Shown piece after piece: positions 62,646-64,000 of a stretch of DNA of 64,000 nucleotides. Under the pieces are notes generated by a model. That model saw only the letters and a program-made list of their open reading frames with translations. It ran no database searches and was not told where the DNA came from. The stretch covers positions 496,001-560,000 of the forward strand of contig CAWJHE010000017.1 in the NCBI GenBank assembly GCA_963842455.1, in the 5' to 3' direction. Numbering within the stretch: the stretch's first letter is position 1; each line of letters begins with the position of its first letter. This stretch comes from CAWJHE01 sp963842455. Lineage in GTDB: Bacteria > Chloroflexota > Anaerolineae > Anaerolineales > UBA4823. The position numbers were made by a program, and so were the translations under genes.

Positions 62646-63635
62646 TCACAATAAATCGAGCTGAGTAGGCTTTGCTTGGGTAGGCTTTACCTGGATGGCC
62701 TGTTCCTGCAGCCAGTGAGGCAGGTTCTTGAAATCGCCTGGGAAGGGGTAGGGGAATGGGATGCCACCATTCTTGAGTAATTCACGGTTGCCCTCCGGCA
62801 TGTCTGCATAGTCCAGCACAAAGACCGGTAGCCAGCCAGCTTTCAGAGCCTGGGTCGCGCCTCCCCAGGTGCCGCCTTTCCCCACTTCTGCGGCAGCCAC
62901 AACGGCATAATCGGCTAGGGTATAGATCAGCCGGTTGCGCCCCATGGCCGCGCCGACAGAGAAGCCGGCGTTGGGTGAATAGGAGCTGACCAAGCAATAA
63001 TCGCCCTGCATCAGGGCCTGCCTGTTCTCGGGCTGGCGGATGGCTTTCTCCAGGCTGTCTGCCAGAATACCGACCACCGTGCCGCGCCCCTCCAGGGCGG
63101 CTTGCATGCTGATCGAATCGACACCACGTGCCCCGCCGGAATATAGCACCAGCCCCGACCAGGCGCAGGCGTTGCCGATATAGGCGGCGCAGTCCTGTCC
63201 CACCTGGTCTACGTTGCGCGAGCCCACCACGGCGATGCCAGGTTGCCCGAGCAACTCCCCGTTGCCTGCGTAGAATAAGACCGTCGGCGCTGAATCTTTC
63301 AAGCGCTGGCGGTAGCGCTGTGGGTAGGTTTCGTCGGCGCGGGTCAGGACGTAGATGCCCAGGGACTCCAGGCGCTCCAGCTCGATGGCCATGGCGGCGC
63401 GCCGTTCCAGCAGCCAGGCAATCCGGGCAGCGATCTCAGCTGACAAACCAAGCTGCTCCTGCATCTCCTGGGAGCTCAACTCCAACAGCGCCTCGGGGCG
63501 CAGGGAGCTGGATTGCAGCTGGCGGGCTAACGGGTTCCATTCGCGCAAGGTCAGGGGAGCCTGCTCTGGATCAGTGGGCAGCCCCAGATGCGTGCATAGC
63601 AATAAGATGACTTGGGAATCAGGTGAAAGGTCCAT
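62646..63635 (-). CDS. DprA/Smf-like DNA-processing protein
   Basis: A 329-residue DprA-family protein. The Rossmann-like core is recognisable: YPQRYRQRLKDSAPTVLFYAGN, IAVVGSRNVDQVGQDCAAYIG, LVLYSGGARGVDSISMQAALEG (SGGARGVD), and VGAAMGRNRLIYTLADYAVV. DprA loads RecA on incoming single-stranded DNA in transformation; divergent members such as this are also found near defence genes, where they may act as nucleotide-binding sensors. The C-terminal winged helix of canonical DprA is absent and is replaced by a short KPTQ tail. The N-terminal domain is about 95 residues of helices (HhH-like). Confidence 0.75.
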   Translation of the reverse strand: MDLSPDSQVILLLCTHLGLPTDPEQAPLTLREWNPLARQLQSSSLRPEALLELSSQEMQEQLGLSAEIAARIAWLLERRAAMAIELERLESLGIYVLTRADETYPQRYRQRLKDSAPTVLFYAGNGELLGQPGIAVVGSRNVDQVGQDCAAYIGNACAWSGLVLYSGGARGVDSISMQAALEGRGTVVGILADSLEKAIRQPENRQALMQGDYCLVSSYSPNAGFSVGAAMGRNRLIYTLADYAVVAAAEVGKGGTWGGATQALKAGWLPVFVLDYADMPEGNRELLKNGGIPFPYPFPGDFKNLPHWLQEQAIQVKPTQAKPTQLDLL

Positions 63636-63678
63636 GGATTACAATTCTACCAAAGGCTAGACCGAGGGTGATGGGTAA

Positions 63679-63713
63679 AAAGTGTAAATAAGGCAAATTC
63701 TTATTTACACTTT
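63679..63713. promoter_or_regulatory. Upstream palindrome (operator candidate)
   Basis: AAAGTGTAAATAAG (63679-63692) pairs perfectly with CTTATTTACACTTT (63700-63713). It shares the TGTAAATAA half-site with the larger palindrome downstream. Confidence 0.5.
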
Positions 63714-63750
63714 GCCATCCCAGATTGACGTTACCTGCTTAATGGGATAA

Positions 63751-63794
63751 AATATTCCCTAATGTAAATAATATTATTTACATTAGGGAATATT
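63751..63794. promoter_or_regulatory. Perfect 44-bp palindrome before the AbiEi-like gene
   Basis: The arm starting AATATTCCCTAATG (63751-63772) is exactly mirrored in 63773-63794. It ends 2 bases before the ATG at 63797 and contains TGTAAATAA half-sites like those at 63683-63691. It is a likely repressor site. Confidence 0.55.
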
Positions 63795-63796
63795 CG

Positions 63797-64000
63797 ATGA
63801 AGTACATAGATTTCCAGAATCGCATAAAGAGTTTGCCGTCATTCAACTTGAATGATATCCGTAAGTTTGATCCAGGCTTCCACCGCCAGCAATTAACTGA
63901 TTGGTTGGATAGAGGCTATATTCAAGCCCTGGCTGGTGGGTTTTATGCCTTGGCTGAAACCCAGATGGACGAGGGCTTTCTTTTCATGCTGGCTAACAGG
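63797..64000 (+). CDS. AbiEi-like antitoxin, 5' part (runs off the window)
   Basis: The frame from ATG 63797 is open to the window end (68 codons). FDPGFHRQQLTDWLDRGYIQALAGGFYALAE is the winged-helix pattern of AbiEi-type antitoxins and related type IV systems, where a short wHTH precedes the toxin-binding domain. The two large palindromes before it fit autoregulation. An AbiEii-type toxin would be expected just outside the window. Confidence 0.65.
   Translation, partial: MKYIDFQNRIKSLPSFNLNDIRKFDPGFHRQQLTDWLDRGYIQALAGGFYALAETQMDEGFLFMLANR

Overview
The window looks like a chromosomal segment of a Chloroflexota bacterium, probably of the Anaerolineae. The grounds are secreted proteins ending in a short YLP-containing tail, a YceD/DUF177 gene directly before the primary sigma factor, a T-box in front of thrS, and GC-rich core genes beside AT-richer accessory blocks. 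The phylum is inferred from gene content; no rRNA is present.

Region 1 (1-18,600) is mostly housekeeping: the end of a TPR protein, an NmrA-like oxidoreductase, a secreted lectin-like protein, thrS behind a T-box, tRNA-Val(GAC), an alpha/beta hydrolase, a NarL-type histidine kinase, an RdgB-like gene, DUF177, the sigma factor, metG, DUF6504, a PncC/CinA-type amidohydrolase, a DsbA-like protein, a LacI regulator with a DUF624 membrane protein, a deazaflavin-dependent reductase and an MBL-fold hydrolase. Two finds stand out. metG is preceded by a 39-codon, Met-rich leader ORF with mutually exclusive antiterminator and terminator pairings, the layout of ribosome-mediated attenuation. The DsbA-like gene has a single in-frame TGA exactly at the first active-site Cys codon, followed by a SECIS-like hairpin, so it may be a selenoprotein. 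The region ends with four tandem ~141-bp units that each hold three short palindromes.

Region 2 (18,600-28,400) has a thioester (CSEQ) alpha-2-macroglobulin, an AbiE-like type IV toxin-antitoxin pair with a palindromic operator, an AbrB-type antitoxin, DUF5661 and an ICMT-like membrane methyltransferase.

Region 3 (28,400-52,130) is a co-directional defence island. Its first half is DISARM/Druantia-like: a giant DEAD/DEAH helicase with DUF1998 and a C-terminal Vsr-like domain, a DrmD-like SNF2 helicase, a DUF3800 protein whose 3' end overlaps a probable structured RNA, a GxxExxY protein nested in dispersed inverted repeats, and a DrmMI-like Eco57I-class methylase. The second half is an intact run of poorly known genes. 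Two combine paired CBS domains with HEPN-type Rx4H motifs in opposite order, one of them also carrying DUF7662-like and DUF4268-like parts; the others are a possible pPIWI-associating nuclease, a zinc-ribbon protein and a degenerate PLD-like protein. This half is the best candidate for an undescribed system.

Region 4 (52,130-64,000) carries DinB-like and nucleotidyltransferase genes, a 14-repeat FG-GAP surface protein, a ParB-like protein, a fused DppB-DppC permease, a Phd/PIN toxin-antitoxin pair, a DprA-like gene and the start of an AbiEi-like antitoxin behind very large palindromes.

Many GC-rich genes are split by single-base shifts, most often an extra base in a short C/G or T run, while the AT-richer genes and the essential genes are intact. 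Sequencing or assembly error is the simplest explanation for most of these breaks; true decay is possible in the DISARM-like genes, one of which also has an in-frame TAA.
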